The notes: generated by a model from the sequence alone, not told the origin. A stretch of DNA of 64,000 nucleotides from Carnegiea gigantea (GCA_029747015.1 JAKOGI010000025.1:898501-962500); one strand, 5' to 3'. Positions 25,901 through 38,360 are shown, counted from the first letter of the stretch. A program made the numbers and translations.

Positions 25901-26091
25901 GCTCGACACTAGCCGGGCTTCTTGCTACTCAGTTTCTGGGAAGTACTCAGGCCGTGCCTCCTGCTTGTTCAGTGGTTGTAATGGCTATCATGGGCCTTAC
26001 TCTCGCCTCTTTCTGGGGCAGCGGCCTGAGGATCAGAGACCTACCCCGCCACATTATTCCCTGTTTTGGGTCCACGGTCAAGGCTTCATGA
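22911..26091 (+). CDS. BASS3: Plastid BASS-family sodium/metabolite cotransporter, BASS3-like
   Basis: Five exons, 22911-23332, 24256-24351, 24434-24740, 24837-25084 and 25851-26091, join in phase to 437 residues, close to the family's usual 400-440. The N-terminal 90 or so residues are rich in Ser and basic residues with few acids, a plastid transit peptide. The first membrane segment is SAMLPFVVAATAVAAL. The bile-acid:Na+ symporter fold follows, with PALGGIMLSIGI, IGFIAQYVLKPALGV, ACVAGAQLSSYASFLSKGDV, SILLTSSSTIASVIVTPLL and SLCTGMQSSTLAGLLA. These carriers sit in the inner plastid envelope; relatives move pyruvate (BASS2) or 2-oxo acids (BASS5), while the BASS3 substrate is not settled. 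BASS3 is preferred over BASS1/2/5/6 from remembered motif wording, so the subtype is less certain than the family. Confidence 0.93.
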
Positions 26092-28164
26092 TGCCGTGTT
26101 TGATGAGCGAAGACAGAATGCTTTGAGAATACCAATCGGCTCGGGTTTTACTGTCCCGATGGTGAGCTCATGAGAAGGGGGGGGGGGAATCAGCAGCATC
26201 ATGGTCAAGGATAGTGGAGAAATCATCATGCTTTTATGTATTCTATGGCTGTATAGGCTGAGAAATACTAGATAACTTCTGTATAACACTAGAATCACTT
26301 GTATAGGGAAAAAAACATAACCCTCACCCGCAAGAAATAACCGGAAGAAGAGAGAGCTAGAGAAGAGTTAGCAACGTAAATGTAATCGTATCGTGTTTTG
26401 TATTGAGCTTATGAGAACCATGTCCGTTCATTTTGTTACATGGTTCACGGTCCTTTTGCTTTGGATTTGTGCTTGCGCTATTCTGTTATTCTTCCCAGAT
26501 TGGAAACAGAAGAGGATGAAGCCCACCATTTGATTAGCAAATTATATTTTTCCTCTTTGGCAAGTCGGATCACCCACTGAGCCCTCTATCTCAGAGATCC
26601 CAACGGGCCACTGGTTCCAGGGAGAAACAATTGTCGAGGCACGAGCCCAAAGCCTGCCCTTACTACTGGAAATGGCAACCAGAGGCTCAGCCCCCCCCCC
26701 CCCGGCCCCAAACCCCACCCCAAAGGACCCCCTTTAAATTAGTTTACACTCAACCAAGGAGTACTATACTAGGTGCACATATTATTGTATGAGTCTACCA
26801 TGTATGTCTGCACCTAGCAAACCAACAACAAGCCGATTGGCATTCTTGGCTAAATCATCACTTGAGTGCGAACAAAAACTAACCCAAGATTTTCGTATCG
26901 CGATCGATGATCCACTGACTGTGAGAAGTACAATACATGTGTTCAACTTCGATTGGGAAGGAGCGTCCTTGAGAGTTGAATTTCTAGTATAAAACCAAGC
27001 ATATGATTGAGTAACAGTTATTAACATTTTAGTACCCTGAGGTAAGTAACATTGATTCTTTTCGACTCCAAGTGTTTTGAATTAATTTTTTAGTATCTTC
27101 GCATTTGTACGAAGTTATAATTCAGTTAAAAAACGGAAATTATACGTACCCTTTTGACTTTTTTTCACATTTTTTTCTCAGTTCTCTCTCTCCATCCTCC
27201 TCTATTTTCTCCCCTGCCTCCTTCGTTAATCTCTCTATTTCTATTTGTAACCTCCATTAGTGGACCCCCATTGACACGGATTTAATATCATAATATCAAA
27301 AGATAAGAATGCTAAAAACTTACGTCAAAAAAACCAAAATAAAAAAAAATTAATGTCACTGACATCGGAATAGTAGAATGCTAATAGCTCGATTGAGCGA
27401 CAAATTAAGAGCTATTTCTAACACACAAACCCCTCAATCAACGGGGAAATCAAGTGACGATTGACGTACATTTGCAACTCGTTTGGCTTTGTAGTTGCAA
27501 TAAATGGTGATTGAAAATTTGGTTTTGTAATTGTTAATAACTGCTGATTGAAAAATGAAACTGAAAAATCTGAAATGCACTTCACTTCTCTTATTGATTG
27601 CCCTTCTTGTCAGGGAATTCACGGGTTTCTTGTCTCTCTTCTTGCTTCACAATCATAGGTTTTGCCCACCCTCGCTCACGGCTCAACACTTATACTATAG
27701 ACCCGAGTTTATAAATACGGTGACATGCATGATATCGCTTGTTAGAAGAAGGTTTTTGTTTTTTTTTTTTTTTAAAGAACGATACATACGACATAAGCAT
27801 TTCCTTTTTCAAAAATGATAAGTTTTTAGTTACGATAATAAATTTTGGCGTTGATTTTGTTTAAAATTGACCTACATGTTATGCATCGGTATGAATGAAA
27901 AATTGTCCGATTGCATGGTACGTGTACAGTTGTAGGTATTAGTTGATGTTGTAAAACCACGCACCACATATATTATTTGCAACTTTTTCTACGCTACACG
28001 ATTACATGCACAATCATTCACTTGGGACATATATAGTTGATGTATATATCATACTGTCTTGCTCTGTCGGCATAGTAGATAACCTAATAGTTAATTAATT
28101 AGGAGGTTTCTAAAAACATGACAGTAATTTAGTAGTTGATATATAACTAATCATTACAACACCA

Positions 28165-28330
28165 CCACCACCACTTTCCAGTGTGGATTCCGTTTTTGCA
28201 GGGTTTGGAGCGATTCAAATGTAGGCAACCTTACCTCTATCGACAATCATACCCTTAGAGAGGCTGATTCCAAAAGATATAATTACGAGAGGCTGATTCC
28301 AAAAGATATAATTAATCATTAATACCAATA
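28165..28330 (-). mobile_element. SINE relic, with a short tandem duplication
   Basis: Contains AGTGTGGATTCCG, GCAGGG, GTAGGCAACCTTACCTCTA and AGAGGCTGATTCC in the order seen, inverted, in a common plant SINE. The opposite-strand copy is at 28505-28625. Its end is duplicated: AGAGGCTGATTCCAAAAGAT occurs at 28258 and again about 29 bases on. It is preceded by a CAACACCACCACC tract that would correspond to the (GTT)n-type SINE tail. Confidence 0.5.
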
Positions 28331-28504
28331 ATTTGATGATTTTAGACCATTTAGTCTAAGCAACATAAAATAGTTGTAACTTGATTTCAGGTCCTTGTTT
28401 AAAATTTCTCTTTCTCTACTATTGATCGATAGACATCAACTCAATCAGTACAGTATTTTGATAGGGCATATGTATAGATGAAGTACACATTCAAAGGATT
28501 TCAA

Positions 28505-28625
28505 TTTTTATGGGTCTTCTGAAATCGGTCTCTCTAAGGACAAAGATGTCTGAAGAGATAAGATTACCTGCATCGATCTAGATATCTCCAAATCCCGCAA
28601 AAGCATAATCTACACCAGAAGTTGT
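28505..28625 (+). mobile_element. SINE relic
   Basis: Starts ATGGGTCTTCTGAAATCGGT and ends near AATCCCGCAAAAGCATAATC followed by TACACC. It aligns over about 120 bases with 56618-56738 (ATGGGTCTTTTAAAATCGAT to GTGAAATCTACACTGAG). The order of blocks matches a widespread dicot tRNA-derived SINE type. Confidence 0.5.
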
Positions 28626-29252
28626 TGTCCATTCAAAGTATATATGAAGCATGTTCCTTGTTCTTTGTTCAATTTACCTAATCAATGTTATCTTTTGCTT
28701 GACTCTTAAGCATGAAGCTATATAATATGTGGCTAGTTTACAATGTGTTAGCTGGCATTGAATGTCAAGAAAGCATCATTTATTCATCATTAATTAGTTA
28801 GATAACTAACATTTCCACCTTTCTCTTATATTATATGCTTCTTTTGTTTTTGTGGGTTGGTTTGAGTACATCAATTTTTGGTTGTTTAGTAGGTTAAGTA
28901 AAGCACTACACTAATTATTAATATTCCAAGATTCAGCACCAATTAAAGGGGCATTTGTTTGACCCCTTAGGCAATAATCTTTGGGGATCACATTAATAAC
29001 TATTTTCCAAATAGATATCTAATTAGAATGAATGCATAAAACTAGATAAGTCCATTATTACTTATGCATGCAAGCTTAGCTTGTCTTATGAATGTATGTA
29101 TATGCAATGTTCAAAAATTAAATGTGACAATGTGATATAGACATTTAATATAAAGTGAATTTGTGAGCAATCTATTTTCTTAAAGTTATGTGACTTAATT
29201 GAACTGAACTTATACTCGCTTAAAGTAAGTTGATAGTCATAATATGATACGG

Positions 29253-29680
29253 CCATGTTCGGCAACGATATTTTTAGTAGCGTTTAGTGTTTTGATCAAG
29301 TTTATACACTAATCAATCAATTTTTAGTATTTAGTAACCTAGTATTTTGACTAGCATTTTAATTAACATTTATAGTTTTAAGCAGTATTTTTGAAAAGTT
29401 AATAGTATTAGCTTTGGCATTCAGAAGTAGCGTTGTATATTTTTTTGATCAAAAATATCCTTTGAAAATTTTATATTTGAAAATTATCTATATCCTTTTA
29501 TATCAATTTACATTAATCAGCTAACCCAACATCTAAATTTACTGGACACATTTATTTTAACCGCTCATCTAAATAGCTATCCGCTAACAATTAAATTAAA
29601 AACGCCATCAGTTACGAAAATAACTATCTGCTATCTAAATTGCTATCCGCTATCCAAACAACTAATTTTGCCAAACGGGA
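29253..29680. mobile_element. hAT-like MITE candidate
   Basis: Ends are GTTCGGCAACGAT and ATTTTGCCAAAC, inverted relative to each other with one mismatch in the core TTGCCRAAC, the terminal wording of many plant hAT MITEs. The 428-base interior is AT-rich, non-coding, with repeated CTATCCGCTA units near the right end. No convincing 8-bp target duplication was found. Confidence 0.5.
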
Positions 29681-30450
29681 TCAATGATTGGCCTATGCCT
29701 ATTTTCTCAAATCTTTCACAATTTAAGTGTTTGATTTGGTGTATATCCACCATTGAATGACCCCTATTATCCTATAAAAATTCAAAGATCAATAAAGGCT
29801 GTGGTAAATGTGTAAAAATATGGAGCATTTTTCAAGTTGATGAGAACCAATCCAAAAACCTGTTACATATTACCATGTCTTCAAATCCCACGTAGATCAA
29901 AATATTTCACACCCTTGTTTAAAGAGGAACTTTATAATCTCTAAGAAATCACCCAATTAACATAGAGTACCGAGCGACAGAGACAGTGAACATTCCTCAT
30001 ACAAGAACAACACTATCGACTCCTAGTGAATTATATAGAATCTACCATTTCTGAGCCCTCAAGAATGAATTTAAACTTTTTATTGAAATGATTTTTGAAA
30101 ATAATAGTAAAATATTTCTATGCAGGAGATCTTAAATTTGAATCTTAATAGTTCTACATTGTTCTATTATACAAGTAAGGAGGGCTTTAATTGGTAGCAT
30201 CCACGCATAAGTCCAAAAGATACTCGTATGGGGGTTATAAAACTTATTTTTAAACCTTCAATCATCAGTTTAATTTTTAATTGAGATTATTTTTAAACAA
30301 ATATACAATCATAATATGTTTGATCTCATCACAAAATTAAAGCAATTAAAAGTTTTTTAAAAGGGGTATAAGAAGAACATATAGAATACCCTCTTGCCTC
30401 TAATGTACAAGTTCACCAAACTAATATACCAAATCTTTATGACAAATTGA

Positions 30451-30456
30451 TTTATT
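30451..30456 (-). terminator. Candidate poly(A) signal of the IBH1-like gene
   Basis: AATAAA on the minus strand, about 135 bases past the stop codon. It is a plausible 3' end for a short intronless gene. Confidence 0.35.
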
Positions 30457-30589
30457 ACATCTACACATCACAATATATATTACATCTCATCAACTTCTTA
30501 TACATACAACTCATCAATAAACTGCATCATCATTTTCAGATCCCACCCTTGATTGAGATCCTTAGTTTTCTCTTGAAATAATGGATTGA

Positions 30590-31087
30590 TTAGGCTGTAG
30601 ATGTTGAGTAGTAATTAACAATACCTCTCATAACCTTCACCTGAGTGCTAAGACACTTGATATAATGAGCAGTCTCATCCAACAACCTCTTCATGTCCAT
30701 GGCTTCCCCACCTGGCACCAGCCTCCTCAGTTGGTCATGGGCTTGAGCCGACCCGGCCTGCCTCCTCCTCCTCCTCCTCCCCCTCCCCATTGGTATAATC
30801 CGGGCCGATCGGGCTCGGACCCGAATCAGTATGGCCCGGCTCCACGCCCGCCTGGGCCCGATGGCCGAGGCCATGGAAGCTTCTGCTGCCACCTTCACCC
30901 TATGGTATCTTTGGGCAACCATGAATGTGCTACTAATATTATTATTACTGTTTTTCTTATTTTCTTGGTGGTTGATGTTTCTTAGAGCTCTAAGAAACTT
31001 AAGGGCAAATTTAGTTTTTAGGGATTTGGGGTTTAAGACCATGGCTTGATGATGATGATGATGATGATGATGAGAAGGAGGATTCAT
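30590..31087 (-). CDS. IBH1-like atypical HLH transcription regulator
   Basis: Intronless, 165 residues. The family signature region MASAIGPRRAWSRAIL (about 72-87) is followed by a basic stretch. A C-terminal helix-loop-helix follows (about 118-155: LRRLVPGGEAMDMKRLLDET, then AHYIKCLSTQVKVM). The classical E-box-binding basic region is absent, so the protein should not bind DNA directly. IBH1/IBL-type HLH proteins dimerise with other bHLH factors and oppose PRE-type HLHs, restraining brassinosteroid- and gibberellin-driven cell elongation in the nucleus. The ATG at 31087 is followed at once by an eight-His run encoded by a CAT/ATG microsatellite, and an Arg-rich run of six residues lies mid-protein. 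The assignment to IBH1 rather than a neighbouring subclass rests on the RRAWSRA and GGEAMD wording. Confidence 0.92.
   Translation of the reverse strand: MNPPSHHHHHHHHQAMVLNPKSLKTKFALKFLRALRNINHQENKKNSNNNISSTFMVAQRYHRVKVAAEASMASAIGPRRAWSRAILIRVRARSARIIPMGRGRRRRRRQAGSAQAHDQLRRLVPGGEAMDMKRLLDETAHYIKCLSTQVKVMRGIVNYYSTSTA
31045..31071. repeat. Trinucleotide repeat encoding poly-His
   Basis: (GAT)n on the plus strand reads CAT codons on the minus strand and gives eight consecutive His near residue 6 of the IBH1-like protein. It is prone to length change. Confidence 0.9.
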
Positions 31088-31289
31088 GTGTTTTGCTCAA
31101 TTATTAGGGTTTCTGGTTTGTGGGTATTAATTGTAAAGCTTTGTTTGGCTCTTTGAGGGCGTGTTTGGATGAATCAGAAATCTTGGGAGGGAGAGAGATG
31201 TTGTACATATGTTCTTGACACAAAGGCTTATGTTGTCAGAAACACAAGGGGGGGGGGAGGATTTTGCTTCTGACACACCATTTCTAGCT

Positions 31290-31298
31290 ATATATATA
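31290..31298 (-). promoter_or_regulatory. TATA box of the IBH1-like gene
   Basis: TATATATAG on the minus strand, about 205 bases upstream of the ATG. It is the only good TATA between the gene and 31400, and it implies a leader of about 170 bases that includes a C10 run. Confidence 0.55.
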
Positions 31299-31794
31299 CC
31301 AAAATTTAGCTGGCTAGGGGAATAGGAACAAGAGAGAAGATAACATCATTTATACAGTAGATCTGGATCTATAGATTCGATGATATAAAATAATTTCATC
31401 AAAGATGAAGTTTTATTTTTTTAGAACAAAGGACCAAAAAAATAGGAAACATATTTACAAAATATAAAAAAGTTATTATATATGACAATTTGAGTCTATC
31501 AATTCGAATTATTATATTTGTAGAAGATAGTGGGGGACATATTTCTCCTTTTCCATTTTATTTGACAAATATCTGAAGGAAATGAGAAAGAGAAATAGAT
31601 GGGAAATGGGTGGTTGTAATTACTCATTAGAGAGGGAGGAAGGAAGCTAAGGCTTAGCCTGAGAATCAATTCAATTGCTTGAGTTATGAATTAATTATGA
31701 TTAGGAAGGTTTTGTTTGAGTTTACCATTGCTTTCCCTTGGGACATATGTTATTTTCAATTTTGAAGACACTTGTTGTGTTGATGATAAGTATC

Positions 31795-31910
31795 TATAAC
31801 AATAACAACAATTTTGAGTGTGGATCCGTTTTTACGGGATTAGAAGAGATTCAGTTATTAACAGTTTTCTCCTTGCAAGCAAAGAGGCCAATTTGAAATT
31901 GTTAATTAAT
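31795..31910 (-). mobile_element. SINE relic
   Basis: AACAATAACAACAA followed by GAGTGTGGATCCGTTTTTAC, GGGATTAGAAGAGATTC, a gap, then GCAAAGAGGCC. This is the same inverted block order as 28165-28330. The AAC-rich start is the SINE tail on the opposite strand. Confidence 0.5.
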
Positions 31911-34204
31911 TATGGGGACCATTTTGCATGAGTGCATTTCTAAAAAGGACATTGGTAACCTAAGTTTACGAAAAAAAAATGCAAAAAGCAAGATTACCTG
32001 TGTTTATGAAAGCAAATTGAAAAACAATCTAATTAATAAGTTGAAAGTAAAGACATTTAATTTGGACCGTTATTGACAACAAGTATATATCGTTTGGCAG
32101 TAATATACACAAAATTTAACTTCACTCAACTCATGTTTAAAGTATGATTATGCCCTTGAAATATGAATCTTTATATGATAAAAATGTCAAATATGAAGAC
32201 TTTTGATCAATTTACATTTATTTTATAGTTTAAAGTTTTGTGTCTCTAATTCCATGATTTTGACTGTAAGTAGACCCTTTCTAGTCTAAAATGATTAATT
32301 TAATTGACTTTTTAGAATGATCAAGAAAAAAAATTAAAAAGAATTACTAATGATGAGTACAAAGAAAGTACCCCAAGATTTTCCTTGTAGATAATAGTAA
32401 TAAAACTTAGAGGTTGAATTTTTTTAAATAAGGGTTGGGAGAAGGAAAAGAAAAAGTGAGCAAAAGGTGGGGCTAAGAAGGGCCAACCACCATATCATTG
32501 CACATGGTTGCAATACCCACTTGGGTTAAGAGTTAAGGGCTGGGGTCCCTCCCTTGGGGCTAGGGTTTTCTTTTTCTTTGTATTTTCTTCACTCCTTCTT
32601 TAATATATGGTAAATTTAATTTCATACAAAAATGCCAATATTTGAATTTTTAAATATAACAAGTGCTTATTGATTTTTGTAAATATATCTCTTATAAAAA
32701 TTTTAAGATTTTGCACAAAATTTCTCAGTTCAAAACTCTCTGAAATATCACATCAAAAAATAGAAATTTATCATCGATTTCGATCTCCGTTCTTTTTGAA
32801 AGTAGTACTTTGTCCATTTTAATATGTTTCCTCAATCAATTTCTCCTCAGCTGGTGCCACTCTTGATTGTTTGTCCTCTTCGATTAGGAGAAGGAGAGGG
32901 TGTCACTATTTGAGCCCGATTTTAGTTGATATATAAGACTCGAACTTTTGCTAGCCTTATATATACATACATTTTCTTGTGGTGGTGACTCATGAAGTTA
33001 ATCAAACCAATATTTCATCTCATATATTATAAAAAAATAAAAATCACATGGGATGGAAGGCTGATCTCTTCTTTTGCTTTTGTTTTTTTTTTTTTAAATT
33101 TTAAATTGTTCATTTCCTGTGGAAATGATTGGCTGTGGGGACTATTTTGCAATTAAAAAAAAAAAGTTCTACCTAGTGGATTCATTAGTTAGTATGTATG
33201 AGGGGGGCCAAAAAACCCTCCCTTGATACAAATAAAGCATCACTTTTGATTTTTGTGTAGTGTTTTCTCTCAGTTGTGACATTTTATGGACATCATTATT
33301 GTAAGATGGGGAAAGTATCGAAAGTTTTAGCTAATTTTGAAAAAGCTAAAATAATTCTAACAAGGTCAAAATTAACACGTTCATTAGATTAAATCTTTGT
33401 TATCGATCGTTGCGAGTTAGGTCAGGAAGATCAATTCAAATTCTCGTCTAAAATACAATACAGGTCATTCTACCGATAGTTATATATCTTTTATAGCTTC
33501 TTCAACTTTGCTTATTAGTTAACTAGCTAAAGACCAAGATATGCAAATACCAAGAGACCAATCCCTAATCTTTTCATTAATATTCAATATATATTAAATT
33601 GTTGTAAAATCTAATAATTAAATCTGTCTATTTAAATTTTTACAACTAATGAATTTCTCTTTTAATTTATGAATTTTGAGAATAAATTAAAAGGCAAACA
33701 CATCGGTGTTATGTGTCAACCGTAGGCAAAGAGAATAAATTATACTTTGTAATTTCCTTGTTGGAAAAAAAGGCACAATAGGTGATTCTTTATTGGTTGA
33801 ATTATTAAGGTGATAAGAGAATATTAACAAAAGCAATGTTGGAATGACTTGCATGATGATCAAGATAATGTAAACATTCCAATATCTTTGGAATTTTTAT
33901 GTCAATTTGTATAATATAATGTTAGTCTGTCCATAGATGAGCACCAAGGGTTAAGTGAAACAATGTTGAGACAAAGCTTGTGAGGGTTTGAAAGACTAGT
34001 TAATAATATTGAAATTAAAGAATCTTGAAATATGAAGTGGCTTGACTACTGGTTAGCATATATTAGGGTTTGAAAACTAGTTAATAATATTAGGGTCAGA
34101 ACATATTCTCAAATTAATCTTGGTAGCTATATGATGACACCTTTTCTACTCTATTATATATATTTTTTATTTATTGAGATGCTATCGGTATCTCTGCTAG
34201 TATG

Positions 34205-34295
34205 AGTGCTTATAGTAATAAAACTACCTATATTTGAATCTCTTCAAATTCTACAAAAACCAATCCCATACTGAGAGAAGGAGTTGCTGTATCTA
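34205..34295 (+). mobile_element. SINE relic, partial
   Basis: TTTGAATCTCTTCAAATTCT, then ACAAAAACCAATCCCATACTG and GAGAGAAGG, parallel the 3' half of the copies at 28505-28625 and 56618-56738. The 5' part is not recognisable. Confidence 0.35.
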
Positions 34296-34442
34296 TTGAT
34301 CTGTCTGCTAGGATCAACCATTGCGAGAAAGTCCTTTAAATATATATTTCAAGCATTACCAAATTGAAGTATATATTGTGGAAGAAGGTTCAAGCTAGGG
34401 CATCATGATTTGAATATATATGAGGCTAAACAAAATTATGAA

Positions 34443-34447
<5 letters not shown>

Positions 34448-34532
<85 letters not shown>
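34448..34532. repeat. (AT)n(GT)n compound microsatellite
   Basis: About 17 AT units run into about 25 GT units, with a small inverted TATACACACATATGTGTGTG tail to about 34555. The tract may form cruciform or Z-DNA. Confidence 0.97.
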
Positions 34533-34536
<4 letters not shown>

Positions 34537-35948
34537 ATACACACATATGTGTGTGACAATGAAAAATATAGAGGATAAAATATAGCATTATATTTGCTGT
34601 GATAAATGGAGATAAATGAAAAATATGAGGATAATACACCAAAAATCCAAAATATGTTAATGGAGAAAAATGAAAAATATAGAGGATAAAATGTAGTATT
34701 ATATTTGCTGTGATGCGAAGGAAAGAAGTGACATTTCATAGAAAAGTTATCATCATGATGTTGTCTAACTTGCCGCGACTTTGTGCAAATTGATGATAAA
34801 TATTTTGTGGATAAAGGAAGGTGCACGCATGCATGTTTATTTGCGTGGCTACATGCACATGTACAACTCATGTCTGATCCAATATAATATTGCTCCAAAC
34901 AATTGGATCACTATATAATTCAAATAAATGATTTGAGAAATGCATGTACATGATATTAGATAAGAGAATGTAGCAATATCTTGCTTTGTAAAGGCTTTGC
35001 TAATATGTTAGAGTATGAGAGTAAGAGAATGAAGCCTTTTCGAGCGAGATATTTCATATTAAAATCTTAATGACCCGCACATATAATTTTGCATAAGATA
35101 ATTGGAGCTTGTGCAGAATCGAGTCATGCCTCAGGTACAAAGAACATCATATCCGCATAAGGGTGCTTGTTAATTCGGGTATAGAATAAAGTCTTTTTTA
35201 AGTTTTTAACTTTCAGTTCAAACGTTTAGTTACGTACTTACATTATATACATGGTTGTAGAATACGTACAAGCAATGGATAAAAGAATAAGTCATGCTGA
35301 GAAACCTACGTAGGGTTGAATTTGAAGCGGAAAGTTCAGAAGCATTTGACAAGATCAACCACGTACGTACACCACTTACCAAGATAACAAGTGCATGACT
35401 TTCCAAAACAACTAGCAAATGTTGTGTCCCTGCAGCCTTTTTGCTGCTTACATAAATTGCCATGCATGTATGTTTAAGGGATATATAGAACCTTTAATTC
35501 TGCATTGTACCCAATTCAAAGGGTCTTTAAAATTAAAGAAGAGAATCATTGAAGACAAGTCCTTAATTTCATAGGTATGTCTCCATGTAGGTATGTCCTT
35601 CCCAAAGCTTCTTTTGTTGTTTGTGTAATGCATTACATGGATACAAATTCTTGATTGAAATTGGTTCATATATTAAAATATATTTTAAATTAAAAGCGCC
35701 TTTAAGAATTTGACATAATTAGTTACTCAAAATGTTTGGTTTTTTTAAAAATTCTTTAAACCAAGTGTCATAGACACAATATTTATGAAGGATAGTTGGG
35801 GAATATCAGCTAATCAAATCTCAAGTTCAAATCTTAAGTTAAGCACAATCTCTTTTATTTAAGAGATGAATTCATAGGTGACAAACACATCGTTAAATGT
35901 CTAGTTATCTTTTAAATTAAATCTTTTTTGGGTCTGCGCAATGCTCTT

Positions 35949-36176
35949 TTTTTTATTAGTAAGCGGGCCCAACCCACTAGGCCCTTATCTCAGAGCACCT
36001 AGCAAGCCTTTAACGGGTCAGGGGAAGGGATGTCAAAGCCTGGACAGGACCCAAGAACACAAACCCACCCACACAATTTCTATACAAAGTAGAAATTGTG
36101 CCCCCAGACTCAAACTAAGGAGGCAAGGTGGACAGGTGGGGTGATGGCCACACAGGCCAACACTTCTTCGACATGT
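35949..36176 (-). mobile_element. tRNA-like SINE with 11-bp target duplication
   Basis: GCAATGCTCTT occurs at 35938-35948 and 36177-36187, perfectly flanking 228 bases. On the minus strand the element starts GTCGAAGAAGTGTTGG and has a box-A-like TGGCCTGTGTGG and a box-B-like AGTTTGAGTCT about 45 bases apart. It ends in ACTAATAAAAAAA, an A-rich tail next to the target duplication. This is the expected anatomy of an RNA polymerase III SINE moved by LINE machinery. It has no coding capacity. The family name is not known to me. Confidence 0.85.
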
Positions 36177-36291
36177 GCAATGCTCTTGCTCCTTGTCTTT
36201 TGACCCACTAAACCACTAAATCTAACCCTATACAAAAAAAAATCCAATGCATAGATACAGCTTACTTCACTTAGGAAAAATACGTCATCTT

Positions 36292-36323
<32 letters not shown>

Positions 36324-36340
36324 TATATGTATATATACAT

Positions 36341-36406
<66 letters not shown>
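36292..36406. repeat. (CATA)n(TA)n microsatellite
   Basis: CATA units (36292-36316) pass into interrupted and then perfect TA repeats to 36406. Confidence 0.97.
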
Positions 36407-36408
<2 letters not shown>

Positions 36409-37777
36409 TAATAGGTTGCAAAAGGACAGATGTGCAACACAAGGTGAAAACTACAAGTAAAAACCTTTTCTTCCAAAAAAAATCATCAAAAGAACAAGAG
36501 ATGCATGATATGACTTATGAGTTGACAAGAGGAAAGAGACAATTGCAAAAGGACAAAGGTGTAACAGGGAGGACGTCAAAAATCAAACCACACGCTTGCA
36601 TGGCTTTCAATTAATGGGGGCTTTGAAATTTAGAGGATTATTATTTGTTGTTGTATGCGATATATCGGGACCCTATGTGAGGAAACTAGAACATGGTGGG
36701 GAAATGCTTCATCATATCACATTCACATCCACATATATAACACATCATGTTTATGCATGATTGATGGGTACTTCTTCCCCCCCCCCCCCCCTCCTTGTAA
36801 CAAGGCCATCACACCAAATCCCTATTTAGCAATAGTTAGTAAAATTATATTACTTATATATAGGTGTATAGTGAAAACTTAGGTTTAAGAGAATTGATCT
36901 GTTGTTACTTGGGTTTAGAAATAAAGAGAAATTCATTCTCTTTACATAATCCTTCGTATAGGCGTAAGTCATCAAAATAAAAATAAAGTTCACAGTTTTT
37001 CATTAGGAAATATTGGAGTGTACTTTTTTACACTTTAATCCTCTATGCGAGAAAATACTGCCCTTATGCAGGTATAGATTTACTAACGGAGTATTCTATA
37101 TTAGACATGTTACTGACAGGGTATTCTGCGTTAGACATATCTAATCTTGATCTTTAATTGTGTTATTTTCAGTAAGACTCTTTAACTGAACCCACTATCC
37201 ACATAATTATGCTTGACTATTTAGTGAGCAGGATTGCACATGTTCTCCACATCTTTTCCTCTATAATTATTGCTAGAACCTATCGATCTTTTTTTCATTA
37301 ATCACAATAAAGATGTCACACTTAATCTCAATTTTAGACCTCTCTTTTTAATTTATTCTTTTTAGATAAGCTTATAGAATTTATAGATATCTATCTTGCT
37401 TTTTGCTTCTTGGGTAATTGACCAAGTTGAGCTTCTTTCAAAGGGCATGTGCCCATGTATGTCTAGGGTATTGTCTTTGTTCGGGTAGGGTTCTTCATAA
37501 GAAATGACATCTAGGTGACATTTAGTGTCCTTTTTGGATGGAGTTTGTGACATTAATTCAAAGGTAGATATCTGTCTTTCGTGTCCATTCGCAAATGAGT
37601 TTTGAATAGGGTTTACACTGTACCTAAAAGTTTTTAAAATTTTATGACTGTATACCTTAATAATTCACTAGTGTTAGATAGTTTGTATTCATGAGATATA
37701 ATAAAAATAATTTGGATAAATGGGCATCAAAGAGGTGTTTCACATTTGGGTCAAAATATGGCTTGATTAGACTTTGT

Positions 37778-38060
37778 CACTACTAAAAAAGTTGAAATCA
37801 ACGATGGAATACAGCGACGGAATTTTTTAAAGACGGAAGTGGCGGCGGAAATGGCGGCGGAAGAACAACATCCAAAAAAAGTCAGATTATGCGATGAACT
37901 GGGCGACGGAAAAATAAGTCCGTCGCCAAAATTCAGTGTCAGCGACGGAATATCCATCGCCTAAATAAAAAAAATTAATTTGTTTTAATTGGCGACGGAA
38001 TTTCCGTCGCCCACAAAAAAAAATTAATTTTTTTTAAGGGGCGACGGAACCGTCGCCCCC
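37778..38060. repeat. Left terminal and subterminal repeats of the CACTA element
   Basis: The CACTA terminus is followed by at least eight GCGACGGAA or TTCCGTCGC-like units, several as back-to-back inverted pairs (for example GGCGACGGAATTTCCGTCGC at 37991-38010). Such pairs can fold into hairpins. Confidence 0.85.
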
Positions 38061-38360
38061 CAATATAAGTGAACCAACTCTCTGGTTCACTTACTCAACG
38101 CACGCAACAGAGAGGAAGAGAGAGAGAAAGAGAGTCGTTCGCCTCGTTCGCTGCCCACCGGAGTTTCGCCCGCGCCACCCATCGGCCGCCCTTCCGTTCG
38201 CCGCCGTCGTCGGCCTGCCGCCAGCCCCTCCGTCGGCCCTCCACCAACCTATCAAACTTTCAACACATTTGAGGTGAGTTCTTCAATTAGATTAGTTGTA
38301 ATTTATACAAATATTTGTATTAGATTGTTAGAATTTCAAAATTAGTTCAAATTTATGTTC

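Larger units (their letters stand above)
26092..30450. other. Intergenic region between the BASS and IBH1-like genes
   Basis: No gene recognised. Contents: G11 at 26177-26187; a GC-richer block at 26558-26730 with a C13 run, of unknown origin; two SINE-type relics (28165-28330 and 28505-28625); and a hAT-like MITE candidate (29253-29680). The rest is AT-rich and unremarkable. Confidence 0.5.
31300..37774. other. AT-rich intergenic region, no gene recognised
   Basis: No coding sequence is supported. It contains two SINE relics (31795-31910 and 34205-34295), two large microsatellites (34448-34532 and 36292-36406), one precisely bounded SINE (35949-36176) and a C15 run (36777-36791). Frames reading HTHTHT or IYIYIY are microsatellite artefacts. 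Confidence 0.6.

Noticed and set aside
30665..31049. Plus-strand frames with poly-Pro
   Set aside because: Antisense shadow of the IBH1-like gene; the Arg-rich codons read as Pro on the other strand.
34395..34898. 167-codon frame with HTHTHT and IYIYIY
   Set aside because: Microsatellite translation; no domain and no splice context.
36110..36614. Overlapping frames rich in IYIYIY on both strands
   Set aside because: Produced by the (CATA)n(TA)n tract and the adjacent SINE.
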